A stretch of DNA of 64,000 nt, from NCBI RefSeq assembly GCF_000341085.1, contig NZ_ANBA01000016.1, positions 62,001-126,000 of the forward strand, given 5' to 3'. Below are positions 46,481 to 56,839 of the stretch, one piece after another. The notes beneath the pieces are model-generated. The model did no database searches and was not told the DNA's origin. It saw nothing but the letters and a program-made list of their open reading frames with translations. Position 1 is the first letter of the stretch, and every line of letters starts with the position of its first letter. This DNA is from Nocardiopsis ganjiahuensis DSM 45031 (lineage in GTDB: Bacteria; Actinomycetota; Actinomycetes; Streptosporangiales; Streptosporangiaceae). Both the position numbers and the translations under genes were made by a program.

Positions 46481-47221
46481 CTAGTCGTCTTCGGGCGCGG
46501 GAAGCTGCTCGACGACGGACCGGGCGAGGCGTTCGGCCTCATCGGCGGCGAGGTCGCCGTCCACGGAGCGGACGGCGTCGTAGTCGGTGGCCGCGGTGTA
46601 GCAGGACTCCGCGTACAGGTTGGAGACGCGGACGGCGACGCAGCCCACCTCGAAGGTGCCGTCCTCGACCCACCGCAGGGCCTCGTCGCCCAGGTCCTCG
46701 ACCGGCTGGGCGCCGTTGCCTTCCGCGGTGGAGCGCAGGGTGTCGGCGGCGACGTCCTCACCGCCCTCCACCGGGGCGGCGACCAGGACCAGGGTGGCGG
46801 CGGCCGGCACGGAGTCCCCCGAGCCCTCGGGGGTGGCCCAGCGGCACTGCCAGCCCGTCCCGAAGGTGTCCTGGACGGTGCCGACGGTCTCCTCGATCTC
46901 GGTCTCGTAGCCGGGCACGAGTTCGTCGAGGACCTCGGTCTCCCCGATCCCGCACTCGGGTGCGGCCTCGAAGTCGCCGCTCTCCGCGCCGTTGCCCAGC
47001 AGGTACCAGACGAGCCAGCCGGCGAGGGCCAGTACGGCCACGACCAGGAGCGCCAGGAGGGCGACGGCCAGTCCGCGGCTCTGCGGCGGTGTGGCTCCGG
47101 GATCCTCGGCGTGCTCACCGGGGCCGCTCGGACCGCCCGGGCCGCCCGGGCCGCTCGGGCCGCTCGGGCCACCCGGGCCGTCCGGGCCACCCGGGACCGG
47201 GCCGGGGTAGGGCGTGCTCAC
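46481..47221 (-). CDS. Membrane-anchored extracytoplasmic protein with Gly/Pro-rich N-terminus
   Basis: This 246-residue protein starts with a cytoplasmic Gly/Pro/Ser tail of collagen-like triplets (GGPSGPSGPGGPGGPSGPG). A single membrane helix follows (LAVALLALLVVAVLALAGWL, about 50-70), then an extracytoplasmic domain with four Cys residues that could form disulfides (PECGIGE, WQCRW, VGCVAV, ESCYTA). The layout resembles DUF3558-like actinobacterial secreted proteins, but the match is weak. Its GTG start overlaps the upstream gene's stop by four bases (GTGA), so the two are translationally coupled. Confidence 0.75.
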   Translation of the reverse strand: MSTPYPGPVPGGPDGPGGPSGPSGPGGPGGPSGPGEHAEDPGATPPQSRGLAVALLALLVVAVLALAGWLVWYLLGNGAESGDFEAAPECGIGETEVLDELVPGYETEIEETVGTVQDTFGTGWQCRWATPEGSGDSVPAAATLVLVAAPVEGGEDVAADTLRSTAEGNGAQPVEDLGDEALRWVEDGTFEVGCVAVRVSNLYAESCYTAATDYDAVRSVDGDLAADEAERLARSVVEQLPAPEDD

Positions 47222-47859
47222 AGGACCTCCCCGAGCTGTTCGGCGAAGGCCACGGTGGTCTCGCGCGCCTCGTCGAAGGGCACGGGGTCGCCGTCGTCGA
47301 CCCCGCTGTAGGCGACGCGGACCAGCAGGTTGTCGGTGTGGAAGGCGAGTTCGGCCGTACCGGGGACCTGGCCCCGCCAGACCTCGACCTCGTCTCCGGT
47401 CTCCAGGACGACGGCCTCACCGCGCGGCGGAACCACGGCGCTCCGGGCACGGGACGCGAACTCGTCACCGGTGACGACGGGTTCGGCGGAGGCGTCGGTG
47501 AAGCGCGCGGACAGGTCCACGCGCAGGACGCCCTGCCCCGTGCCCGTGTCCGCTTGGTCCTCCCCGTCCGGCCGGCCGGCCGAGGTCCACACGCACACCG
47601 TGCTCTCCCCGCCCGCCAGGGGGCCGCTCTCGGCCGATTCCAGGACGGCCCCGGGCAGCGCCTCGGCGATCGCCTCCTCGGGGACCACGCCGCACTGGGG
47701 CGCCGCGGTGTGCGTGTCACCGCCGTGCGGTTGGTCGGGGTCGTCCCCGGCGAGCCGGAGACCGCCTCCGACGGCGGCGGCGGAGAGCACCACCGTGCCG
47801 ACCACCACGATCACGGCCCGTACCCAGGGTCGGGGTCCAGCACCCGTCGCAGAGCCCAC
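47218..47859 (-). CDS. Membrane-anchored extracytoplasmic protein
   Basis: This 213-residue protein has one N-terminal hydrophobic helix (WVRAVIVVVGTVVLSAAAVG) and an extracytoplasmic domain containing two Cys (PQCGVVPEEAIAEALPG, STVCVWTSAG). Layout and size match the downstream coupled gene, and both have a conserved-looking Cys-Gly near the start of the domain, so they may be diverged paralogues. No function was recognised. The start is GTG at 47859. Confidence 0.7.
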   Translation of the reverse strand: MGSATGAGPRPWVRAVIVVVGTVVLSAAAVGGGLRLAGDDPDQPHGGDTHTAAPQCGVVPEEAIAEALPGAVLESAESGPLAGGESTVCVWTSAGRPDGEDQADTGTGQGVLRVDLSARFTDASAEPVVTGDEFASRARSAVVPPRGEAVVLETGDEVEVWRGQVPGTAELAFHTDNLLVRVAYSGVDDGDPVPFDEARETTVAFAEQLGEVL

Positions 47860-47941
47860 CCGGCCACCGCCTCCCAGTCAGTTGTCACGCCCACGTTAGA
47901 GGGCGGCGGCCGCTGCCGCGACCACCGCCCCGCGTGCAGGG

Positions 47942-50437
<2,496 letters not shown>

Positions 50438-50712
50438 CTCTGAGTAGTCCTTAGCCGGTTCTGGGTGTGTTGCCTTCAGGTTAGCGGCTGCGCCACCCGG
50501 CCGAGGACCGGTTTTCCACCACCTGGGACGCCCCCGAACCGGGCATCCATCACGGAGGGTGACGATCGCACCGGTGGTTTTCCGGACCCCTCGCCTCTCC
50601 ACACCGACCGCCCGGTTTGTTACTCTGCCGTAAAAGTGGCGCAGAACACGCGAGCCAGGTCACACCTGGTCCGTTGCACCTGCCTGGATTCACTCGCCTG
50701 CGGGAGGCCCCC

Positions 50713-52293
50713 ATGTTCAATCTTTCTGTGCTTCTTGAGGACGGCGCCCGAGCCGTGCCCGAGAAGGAGTGCCTGGTCTTCGGCGACACACGGCTCAACT
50801 ACGCGATCACCGACATGATCGCCAACCAGGTCGCGAACCTGTTGGTCTCCCGGGGCGTCGAGCCCGGCGACCGGATCGCCCTGGCCAGCCCCAACCTGCC
50901 GTACTTCCCGTTCGTGTACTTCGGCGCGCTCAAGGCGGGCGCCGTGGTCGTCCCGCTGAACGTGCTGCTGACGCCGCGCGAGATCGCCTACCACCTGGAG
51001 GACTCCGGGGCCAAGGCGATCTTCGCCTTCACCGGCTCCCCCGAACTCCCGCTGGGGCAGCGCGCCTTCGAGGCCTTCAACCAGGTGGACGCCTGCGAGC
51101 TCTTCGTGGACATGCCCGCGGCGGCCGGGGCCACGGAGTCCACGATCGAGGGCGCCGAGACCATCTGGGCGGCGCTGGCCGGCCAGCCGGGCACCTTCGA
51201 GACCGTGCAGGCCGGTGCCGACGACACCGCGGTCATCATCTACACCAGCGGCACCACCGGTAAGCCCAAGGGCGCCGAGCTGAGCCACAACAACCTGATG
51301 ATGAACGCCGTGGTGGCCTCCGGCCTGGTCAACCCGCACCCCGAGGGGCGCGACGTCGCCCTGACCGTCCTGCCGCTGTTCCACATCTTCGGCCAGACCG
51401 TGATGCTCAACGCCGCCCTGTACCGCCACGCCACCATGGTCCTCATGCCGCGCTTCGACGGCGACCAGGCGCTGGAGATCATGCAGAAGGAGGGCATCAC
51501 CGGTTTCGCGGGGGTGCCCACCATGTACTGGGGCCTGCTCAACGCCGCGCAGGCCGCCGAGTCCGGCAAGTACGACCTGGAGGCCATCGCGAGCAACCTC
51601 GTCGACTCCGTCTCCGGCGGCTCCGCGCTGCCCGGTCAGCTCGCCGAGGACTTCACCAAGCTGTTCGGTGTGGGCATCAAGGAGGGGTACGGCCTCTCCG
51701 AGACCTCTCCGGTGGCCTCCTTCAACAACCCCGACACCGGCGCCAAGACCGGCTCCATCGGCCGCCCGGTCTGGGGTGTGGAGATGAAGCTGATCGACCC
51801 CGAGTGGAACGAGGTCGTCAAGGAGGGCGACGAGGACCCCGTCGGCGAGATCGCGATCCGCGGCCACCTGATCATGAAGGGCTACCACAACCGCCCCGAG
51901 GTGAACGCGGAGGTCATGAAGGACGGCTGGTTCCGTACCGGTGACATCGCCCGCCGCGACGAGGACGGCTTCTACTTCATCATCGACCGCTCCAAGGACA
52001 TGATCATCCGCGGCGGCTTCAACGTGTACCCGCGTGAGGTCGAGGAGGTCCTGATGACCCACCCGGCGGTCAGCCTGGCCGCGGTGGTGGGCGTCCCGCA
52101 CGAGAGCCACGGCGAGGAGATCAAGGCGTTCGTGATCCTCAAGGACGGCGCCGAGGCCACGGCCGAGGAGATCACCGCCTTCTCCAAGGAGAAGCTGGCG
52201 GCGTACAAGTACCCGCGCCAGATCGAGTTCCGCAGCGAGCTGCCGATGACCTCCACCGGCAAGATCCTCAAGCGCGAGCTGCGCGACGCCTAG
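50713..52293 (+). CDS. Long-chain acyl-CoA synthetase / AMP-dependent ligase (FadD-like)
   Basis: This 526-residue adenylate-forming enzyme should activate a fatty or other carboxylic acid to its CoA thioester. The P-loop is IIYTSGTTGKPKGAELSHNN. Other ANL motifs are present: EGYGLSETSPVASFN, DGWFRTGDIARRDEDGFYF, the hinge region DRSKDMIIRGGFNVYPREVE, and the C-terminal catalytic Lys in PMTSTGKILKRELRD. The length is typical of FadD-like ligases. The ATG at 50713 has GGGAGG six bases upstream. It is divergent from leuS and convergent with the ABC transporter. If the PatA-like protein at the left edge acts as in Streptomyces, this is a possible target (inference). Confidence 0.9.
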   Translation: MFNLSVLLEDGARAVPEKECLVFGDTRLNYAITDMIANQVANLLVSRGVEPGDRIALASPNLPYFPFVYFGALKAGAVVVPLNVLLTPREIAYHLEDSGAKAIFAFTGSPELPLGQRAFEAFNQVDACELFVDMPAAAGATESTIEGAETIWAALAGQPGTFETVQAGADDTAVIIYTSGTTGKPKGAELSHNNLMMNAVVASGLVNPHPEGRDVALTVLPLFHIFGQTVMLNAALYRHATMVLMPRFDGDQALEIMQKEGITGFAGVPTMYWGLLNAAQAAESGKYDLEAIASNLVDSVSGGSALPGQLAEDFTKLFGVGIKEGYGLSETSPVASFNNPDTGAKTGSIGRPVWGVEMKLIDPEWNEVVKEGDEDPVGEIAIRGHLIMKGYHNRPEVNAEVMKDGWFRTGDIARRDEDGFYFIIDRSKDMIIRGGFNVYPREVEEVLMTHPAVSLAAVVGVPHESHGEEIKAFVILKDGAEATAEEITAFSKEKLAAYKYPRQIEFRSELPMTSTGKILKRELRDA

Positions 52294-52327
52294 GGGTGCG
52301 GGGCGCCCGGGCGCTCCGCACACGGTG

Positions 52328-52358
52328 AGGGGGGCCGTCCGATCGGGACGGCCCCCCT
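52328..52358. terminator. Bidirectional terminator
   Basis: A 13-bp stem AGGGGGGCCGTCC/GGACGGCCCCCCT (52328-52340 with 52346-52358) lies between convergent genes. Confidence 0.9.
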
Positions 52359-52371
52359 TCGCCGGTCCCGG

Positions 52372-53280
52372 TCAGCCCTTGACCGCGCCCTGGACGAGCC
52401 CGGACACCAGCCAGCGCTGGACGAGGACGAAGAACACCATCACCGGGATGGTGATGATCGTGGAGGCCGCCATGACGTGCCCCCAGTCGTTGGCGTACTG
52501 GCCGAAGAACTGGCGCAGGCCCACCGCGACCGTGTAGTTCTGGCTCTGGGTCATGAAGGTCATCGCGAGCACGAACTCGTTCCAGGCCACGATGAACGAG
52601 AAGATCGCCGTGGCCACCAGGCCCGGGGCCACCAGCGGGAAGAGCACCTTCCAGAACATCTGCGGCCAGGAGGCGCCGTCGATGTAGGCGGCCTCCTCAA
52701 CCTCCTTGGGGACCGCCGCCACGAAACCGCGCATCATCCAGACGGCCAGCGGCAGGGCCAGCGCCACGTAGACGATGCTCAGGCCGATCACGGTGTTGAG
52801 CATCTGGAGGTTGCGCACCTGGATGAACAACGGGATGACCAGCGCCTCCAGGGGCACCATCTGCACGATGAGGATCAGCACCAGTACCGCGGTGCGGAAC
52901 CGGAAGCGGAAGCGCGCCACCGCCACGGCCGCCAGCATCGACAGCACACAGGCGAAGGCCACCGTGACCCCGGCGACCGTCAGCGAGTTGCGCAGGTACG
53001 TGCCGAAGTTGCCCTCGGTCATGACGTACACGAAGTTGTCGAAGGTGAACGAGGTCGGCAGCAGTGCCCCGGTCCCGGAGGTCGTGCTGTCCGAGAACGC
53101 GCTCACCAGCATGAAGTAGACGGGGAAGAGGGTGAAGAACAGGAGGGCGCTCACCCCGGCGGCCTTGCCGAGGACGCGGCCGGCCCTGAGCGCCCCGCCC
53201 CGGCGCCGGGAGGCCCGTACCCGCACCTCCCAGTCGTCCCCGGCCGTGGCGGGGGATCTGTCAGCGGTGCGCGTGTCCAA
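52372..53280 (-). CDS. Sugar ABC transporter permease (MalG-type)
   Basis: This 302-residue inner-membrane permease of a carbohydrate (CUT1) importer has six helices. The EAA loop that contacts the ATPase is EEAAYIDGASWPQMFWKVLF. A basic, probably cytoplasmic tail precedes helix 1 (GVSALLFFTLFPVYFMLVSA). The start is TTG at 53280, chosen for the strong AGGAGG five bases upstream. The stop lies beside a terminator, so this is the last gene of the transporter set. No ATPase gene is present; in actinomycetes CUT1 importers often share the MsiK ATPase encoded elsewhere. Confidence 0.87.
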   Translation of the reverse strand: MDTRTADRSPATAGDDWEVRVRASRRRGGALRAGRVLGKAAGVSALLFFTLFPVYFMLVSAFSDSTTSGTGALLPTSFTFDNFVYVMTEGNFGTYLRNSLTVAGVTVAFACVLSMLAAVAVARFRFRFRTAVLVLILIVQMVPLEALVIPLFIQVRNLQMLNTVIGLSIVYVALALPLAVWMMRGFVAAVPKEVEEAAYIDGASWPQMFWKVLFPLVAPGLVATAIFSFIVAWNEFVLAMTFMTQSQNYTVAVGLRQFFGQYANDWGHVMAASTIITIPVMVFFVLVQRWLVSGLVQGAVKG

Positions 53281-53404
53281 CGGACCTCCTCGTGTGGGTG
53301 GGGCGCCTACGGCGGGTACCGCCCGCCGGACATGCCGTGGGGCGGGTCCGGGGGCATGCCCTACAATCCTCCTCGATCCGCTGGGTGAGGAACGGGAACG
53401 GGTG

Positions 53405-53701
53405 ATGGAGAGCGTGAACGATCCTGGCGCCCCCTCCCCCACCGAGGTCATCGCCGCGTGGATACCGCACGACGCCCGGTTCCGGGAGCACGCGCTCCGG
53501 CACGCCCTGCGGGACACCAGCGGCCGTTGGCTCCACGTGTACGTGGACAGCCTGGTCAACCGGGACCACGACGACGGCAGGCCGCTCGACGAGTACGACC
53601 TGCGCACCACGGCCGCGGTCCGCGAGGACCTGGACCGGCGTTCGCTGGCGTCGGTGGACTGGCGGACGGTGCGGGAGAAACTGGTCTCCGGTCTGTTCTG
53701 A
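53405..53701 (+). CDS. Small unrecognised protein on the opposite strand between the two permease genes
   Basis: This 98-residue protein contains EVIAAWIPHDARFREHALRH and a central WLHVYVDSLVNRDHDDGRPL, with a good amino-acid balance and no membrane segment. No family was recognised. Starts at GTG 53402, ATG 53405 and GTG 53414 are all possible; GAGGAA lies about 12 bases before 53405. It lies antisense to the direction of the transporter genes and splits them by about 500 bp, an odd arrangement for a CUT1 operon. Confidence 0.55.
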   Translation: MESVNDPGAPSPTEVIAAWIPHDARFREHALRHALRDTSGRWLHVYVDSLVNRDHDDGRPLDEYDLRTTAAVREDLDRRSLASVDWRTVREKLVSGLF

Positions 53702-53775
53702 CCCCGGTCCGGGGGCCGGGTGGACCGGGCGTGTGCCGCGGATCTGCTGTGGCGGGCGAACCCGCTGTGTCCGGG

Positions 53776-54735
53776 TCATCTCAGCTCGTCCTCCCGGAAC
53801 AGTGCGCGCAGGTACACGACGGTGACCCCGAGGAGCAGCAGCGTGAGCATGGCCGCGATGGCCGAGCCCGTGCCGAAGTCGTTCTGGCCGAAGGACCGCA
53901 CGTAGGCCCACACGCCCAGGTTGAGCATCTGGGAACCCCCGACGTCACCGCCGGGCATCAGGTAGATCTGCGCGAACACCTTGAAGTCCCAGATGGTCGA
54001 CAGCACCGTCACCACCGCGAACACCGGGCGCAGCGTCGGGAACGTGACGTGCCAGAAGCGCTTCCACGCCCCGGCGCCGTCGATCCGCGCCGCCTCGTGC
54101 AGCTCCTTGGGCACCGTGAGCAGCCCCGCCAGGACCGTGACGGCCACGAACGGGAACCCGCTGTGCACGATGTTGAGGGTGACGATCGCGTAGAACCAGA
54201 AGCGGTCGGCGAACCAGTTGTAGCCGGCGGGCTCGATGAGGCCCAGGGCCTTCAGGGCCTGCGCCACGACCCCGTGGTCGACGTCGAAGATCCAGATCCA
54301 CACGTAGGTGCCGCTGACCGCGGGCATCGCCCAGGCGACCATGATGCACGAGACCACGATGATCCGGGTGACCGGTTTGAGATTGGCCAGCAGCAGGGCG
54401 ACGAGCGTGCCCAGGACCACCGTCGCGACCACCGCGACCACGGCGAACACGACGGTGTTGACCAGGACGACCTGCCACAGGTACGGGTCGGTCAGCAGCC
54501 TGACGTAGTTGTCGAGGCCGATGAACTCCGACTCGCCCGAGACGAGGTTGCGGAGCTTGAAGTCCCGGAAGGACAGCCACACGATCCGGCCGATCGGGAA
54601 CAACAGCAGGAGTCCGATGACCCCGAGCGGGGCGACGAGCAGCACCCAGGGCAGGAGGGCGCGCCGCCCCCGCATACCCAGGAGCGGCGCGCGACGCCCG
54701 CCGTTCGGCGGCCGGACCGGTGTACCGAGCTGCAA
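53776..54735 (-). CDS. Sugar ABC transporter permease (MalF-type)
   Basis: This 319-residue permease has six or so helices (LPWVLLVAPLGVIGLLLLFP first). The EAA loop is LHEAARIDGAGAWKRFWHVT. Together with the MalG-type subunit it forms the channel of the importer. The TTG at 54735 follows the binding-protein stop TAG with no gap, and GAGGGC precedes it, so translation is probably coupled; an in-frame ATG at 54675 is an alternative. Confidence 0.88.
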   Translation of the reverse strand: MQLGTPVRPPNGGRRAPLLGMRGRRALLPWVLLVAPLGVIGLLLLFPIGRIVWLSFRDFKLRNLVSGESEFIGLDNYVRLLTDPYLWQVVLVNTVVFAVVAVVATVVLGTLVALLLANLKPVTRIIVVSCIMVAWAMPAVSGTYVWIWIFDVDHGVVAQALKALGLIEPAGYNWFADRFWFYAIVTLNIVHSGFPFVAVTVLAGLLTVPKELHEAARIDGAGAWKRFWHVTFPTLRPVFAVVTVLSTIWDFKVFAQIYLMPGGDVGGSQMLNLGVWAYVRSFGQNDFGTGSAIAAMLTLLLLGVTVVYLRALFREDELR

Positions 54736-56031
54736 CTAACTGCCCTCGTTGAGGATGTTCTCGATGGCCTCGGCGGCGCTGTCGGTGGCCTCCTCGACGG
54801 TCGCGTTGCCGTTGAGGATGTCCTGGTGCATGCCGACGATGATGCCCTCGGCCTCGACCTGCGACCACGCGGGGACGACCGGGGTGGTGCGTCCCGCCTC
54901 GAGGAGCTGGACCGCGAACGGCTCGACCAGCGGGTCGCCGGAGTCGGCGTAGGCCTGGATCTCGTCGACCCCGGCCGGGAAGAAGCCGCTCTCCTCGCCC
55001 CAGCGCTCGAAGAACTCGCCGTTGGTGAGGAGGTCGACGTACTGCCAGCCCGCCTCCTCGTTTCCGGTGCCCTCGAACACCGACAGCAGGGAGCCGCCGG
55101 CGAAGGAGTCCATGTACCCGCCGTCCTGGCCGGGCAGCGTGAAGACGCCGAGCTTGCCCTCCAGGTCGGGGTTGGACTCGATGATGGCCTTGGGGTTGGA
55201 GCTGTTGGAGATCGCCATGATCGACTGCTCGTCGGCGAGCGTCTCCATGACGTCGATCTCGTTCCAGTTGACCGCGCCCGTGGTGGACAGGTCGTCCTCC
55301 AGGGCCAGGTCGGTGAAGAACTCCACCCCGGCGCGCCCCTCGGGGCTGTTGATGGTGGAGGTCCAGGTGCCGTCGGCCTCCTGGACCGCGACCTCACCGC
55401 CGCCGCCCCAGATCCACGGCATGACCGAGTACTGGGCCTGGCCGGGCACCGGGAAGCCGATCATGTCCTCTTCGGCCTCGGCGAGGTCGAGCGCGGTCTC
55501 ACGCAGCTCGTCCCAGCTGGTGGGCTCCTCCTGGCCGTGCTCCTCGAAGATGTCCTTGCGGTAGATGATCGACCGGATGGACGCGTACCAGGGCACACCG
55601 TAGGCGGCGTCGTCGATGACGCCCATCTCGTACATCTCCTGGTGGAAGCGGGAGGGGTCGTCGATGTAGCCGGAGAGGTCGTGCAGGGCGCCGGCGTCGG
55701 CGAACTCCGGGGTGAAGGTGGTGCCGAGTTCGATGACGTCGGGCGTGGTGCCGCCGGCGATGGCCGTGGAGATCTTGTCCTGGGCGTCGGCCCAGGGCAC
55801 GAACTCGACCTCGGCCTCGATCCCGGTCTCCTCGGTGTACGCCGCGTTGACCTCGTCGAAGAAGGCCGTGGCGTCCGGGTTGGTGCCCTCCATGATCCAG
55901 ACCTGGAGGGTGTCGGTGGTCCCGCCGTCACCGCCGCCGTCTCCGCCGCCACCGCAGGCGGTCGCCGCAAGCACCAGGCTCAGTGTGGCTGCGGGGAGGG
56001 TGACGTACTCGTGTACTCGTCTGCGGGCCAT
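54736..56031 (-). CDS. Sugar ABC transporter substrate-binding lipoprotein
   Basis: This 431-residue CUT1 binding protein is exported and lipid-anchored at the Cys of SLVLAATACGGG (near 27), followed by a Gly/Asp spacer. The periplasmic-binding fold is seen in TLQVWIMEGTNPDATAFFDE and FVPWADAQDKISTAIAGGTT. PGQAQYSVMPWIWGGGGEVA is the usual ligand-cleft region. The sugar cannot be told: the family takes up maltose-, trehalose- or chitooligosaccharide-like compounds. The ATG at 56031 has GGGAGG upstream. It is the first gene of the transporter set, under a promoter with tandem direct repeats. Confidence 0.88.
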   Translation of the reverse strand: MARRRVHEYVTLPAATLSLVLAATACGGGGDGGGDGGTTDTLQVWIMEGTNPDATAFFDEVNAAYTEETGIEAEVEFVPWADAQDKISTAIAGGTTPDVIELGTTFTPEFADAGALHDLSGYIDDPSRFHQEMYEMGVIDDAAYGVPWYASIRSIIYRKDIFEEHGQEEPTSWDELRETALDLAEAEEDMIGFPVPGQAQYSVMPWIWGGGGEVAVQEADGTWTSTINSPEGRAGVEFFTDLALEDDLSTTGAVNWNEIDVMETLADEQSIMAISNSSNPKAIIESNPDLEGKLGVFTLPGQDGGYMDSFAGGSLLSVFEGTGNEEAGWQYVDLLTNGEFFERWGEESGFFPAGVDEIQAYADSGDPLVEPFAVQLLEAGRTTPVVPAWSQVEAEGIIVGMHQDILNGNATVEEATDSAAEAIENILNEGS

Positions 56032-56072
56032 CGGCTCGCCTCCCGTTCCTTTCGAGGGTCCCCTGAGGGTTG

Positions 56073-56126
56073 GTAGGAAACCTACGTAAAGAACGGCGAC
56101 TTGTGAAGTAAACAACTACGACTTGT
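56073..56126 (-). promoter_or_regulatory. ABC transporter promoter with 22-bp-spaced direct repeats and palindrome
   Basis: On the minus strand -35 TTCACA (56107-56102), a 17-bp spacer and -10 TAGGTT (56084-56079) form a good sigma-A promoter. Two 19-bp direct repeats, 16 of 19 identical, lie at 56086-56104 and 56108-56126 with 22-bp phasing. One lies between the -35 and -10 boxes, overlapping the -35, and one lies just upstream. A palindrome GTAGGAAACCTAC (56073-56085) covers the -10. This looks like a regulator-binding array; the protein is not encoded nearby. Confidence 0.7.
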
Positions 56127-56209
56127 GTCTGAGCTGTTAGGGGACGTTGTCCCGCGAGCCGGGGACGGGTCTCCCGCCAGGGGGCCGGGGGCGGCCCGCC
56201 CAGCGGTTC

Positions 56210-56746
56210 TCAGTCGCTCAGGCCGGTCACCTGGCGCAGGGTGGAGACCAGTTCGGAGCGCTTGTAGACGGCCTGCCCGATGGCGGCGCAGAAGGCGGCG
56301 AGCATGTGCACGAAGACCATGGGGTCGCCCTGGGTGAAGCGCTCCGCGGCCTCCTCCTCACCGATGGAGTGGGCCTCCCAGGCGGTGGAGACCGCGAACT
56401 CCAGCTCCGGCGGGAGCATCTCGGCGACCGTGCGGGCCACCGCCTCGCGCGAGTCGGCGGGTTTCCACACGACACCGGTGTCCTGGACCCGTCGGCCGAG
56501 GAAGGCCGCGATCACCTTGAGTTCGGACAGGACGTCGTCGACGTCGTCGGTGGCCCGGGGGATGAGCCGGTCCAGTTCCTCCCTGTTGTGGTCCACGTAT
56601 GCGCTGACCAGCGCGATCGCGGTCTCCTTGACGTGGTCCGGCAGGTCGTGTTCGGGTGTGGGTCCGCCCTGGGGCGCGTTGTCGTCGGAGGACACGGGGT
56701 TGGTCCCTTCACTGCTGCTCACTGCTGCTGGAACTGTCGGCTCCAT
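56210..56746 (-). CDS. Conserved protein in the third position of the tms operon (TmsC candidate)
   Basis: This 178-residue acidic, mainly helical protein has no recognised motif (VKETAIALVSAYVDHNREEL, LSELKVIAAFLGRRV). It follows tmsB by 93 bp on the same strand. The described tmsABC loci for 10-methyl fatty-acid synthesis end with a small gene of uncertain role, so this is a candidate by position only. The ATG at 56746 has GGAG eight bases upstream; a GTG at 56704, after AAGGG, is an alternative start. Confidence 0.6.
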   Translation of the reverse strand: MEPTVPAAVSSSEGTNPVSSDDNAPQGGPTPEHDLPDHVKETAIALVSAYVDHNREELDRLIPRATDDVDDVLSELKVIAAFLGRRVQDTGVVWKPADSREAVARTVAEMLPPELEFAVSTAWEAHSIGEEEAAERFTQGDPMVFVHMLAAFCAAIGQAVYKRSELVSTLRQVTGLSD

Positions 56747-56839
56747 GATGCCGTCTCCGTGTCGCCGGATGCGGCAGGAGGACGGTTCCGGGCGGGGGTG
56801 TCCGCGATGCGCGAACACCCCCGTCCGGGTTCGGGAGGG

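Noticed and set aside
50438-50712. Possible T-box or leader peptide upstream of leuS
   Set aside because: No T-box sequence and no leucine-rich short ORF were seen.
53458-56076. 872-codon + frame antisense to the ABC transporter genes
   Set aside because: Overlaps two recognised genes entirely and has shadow composition.
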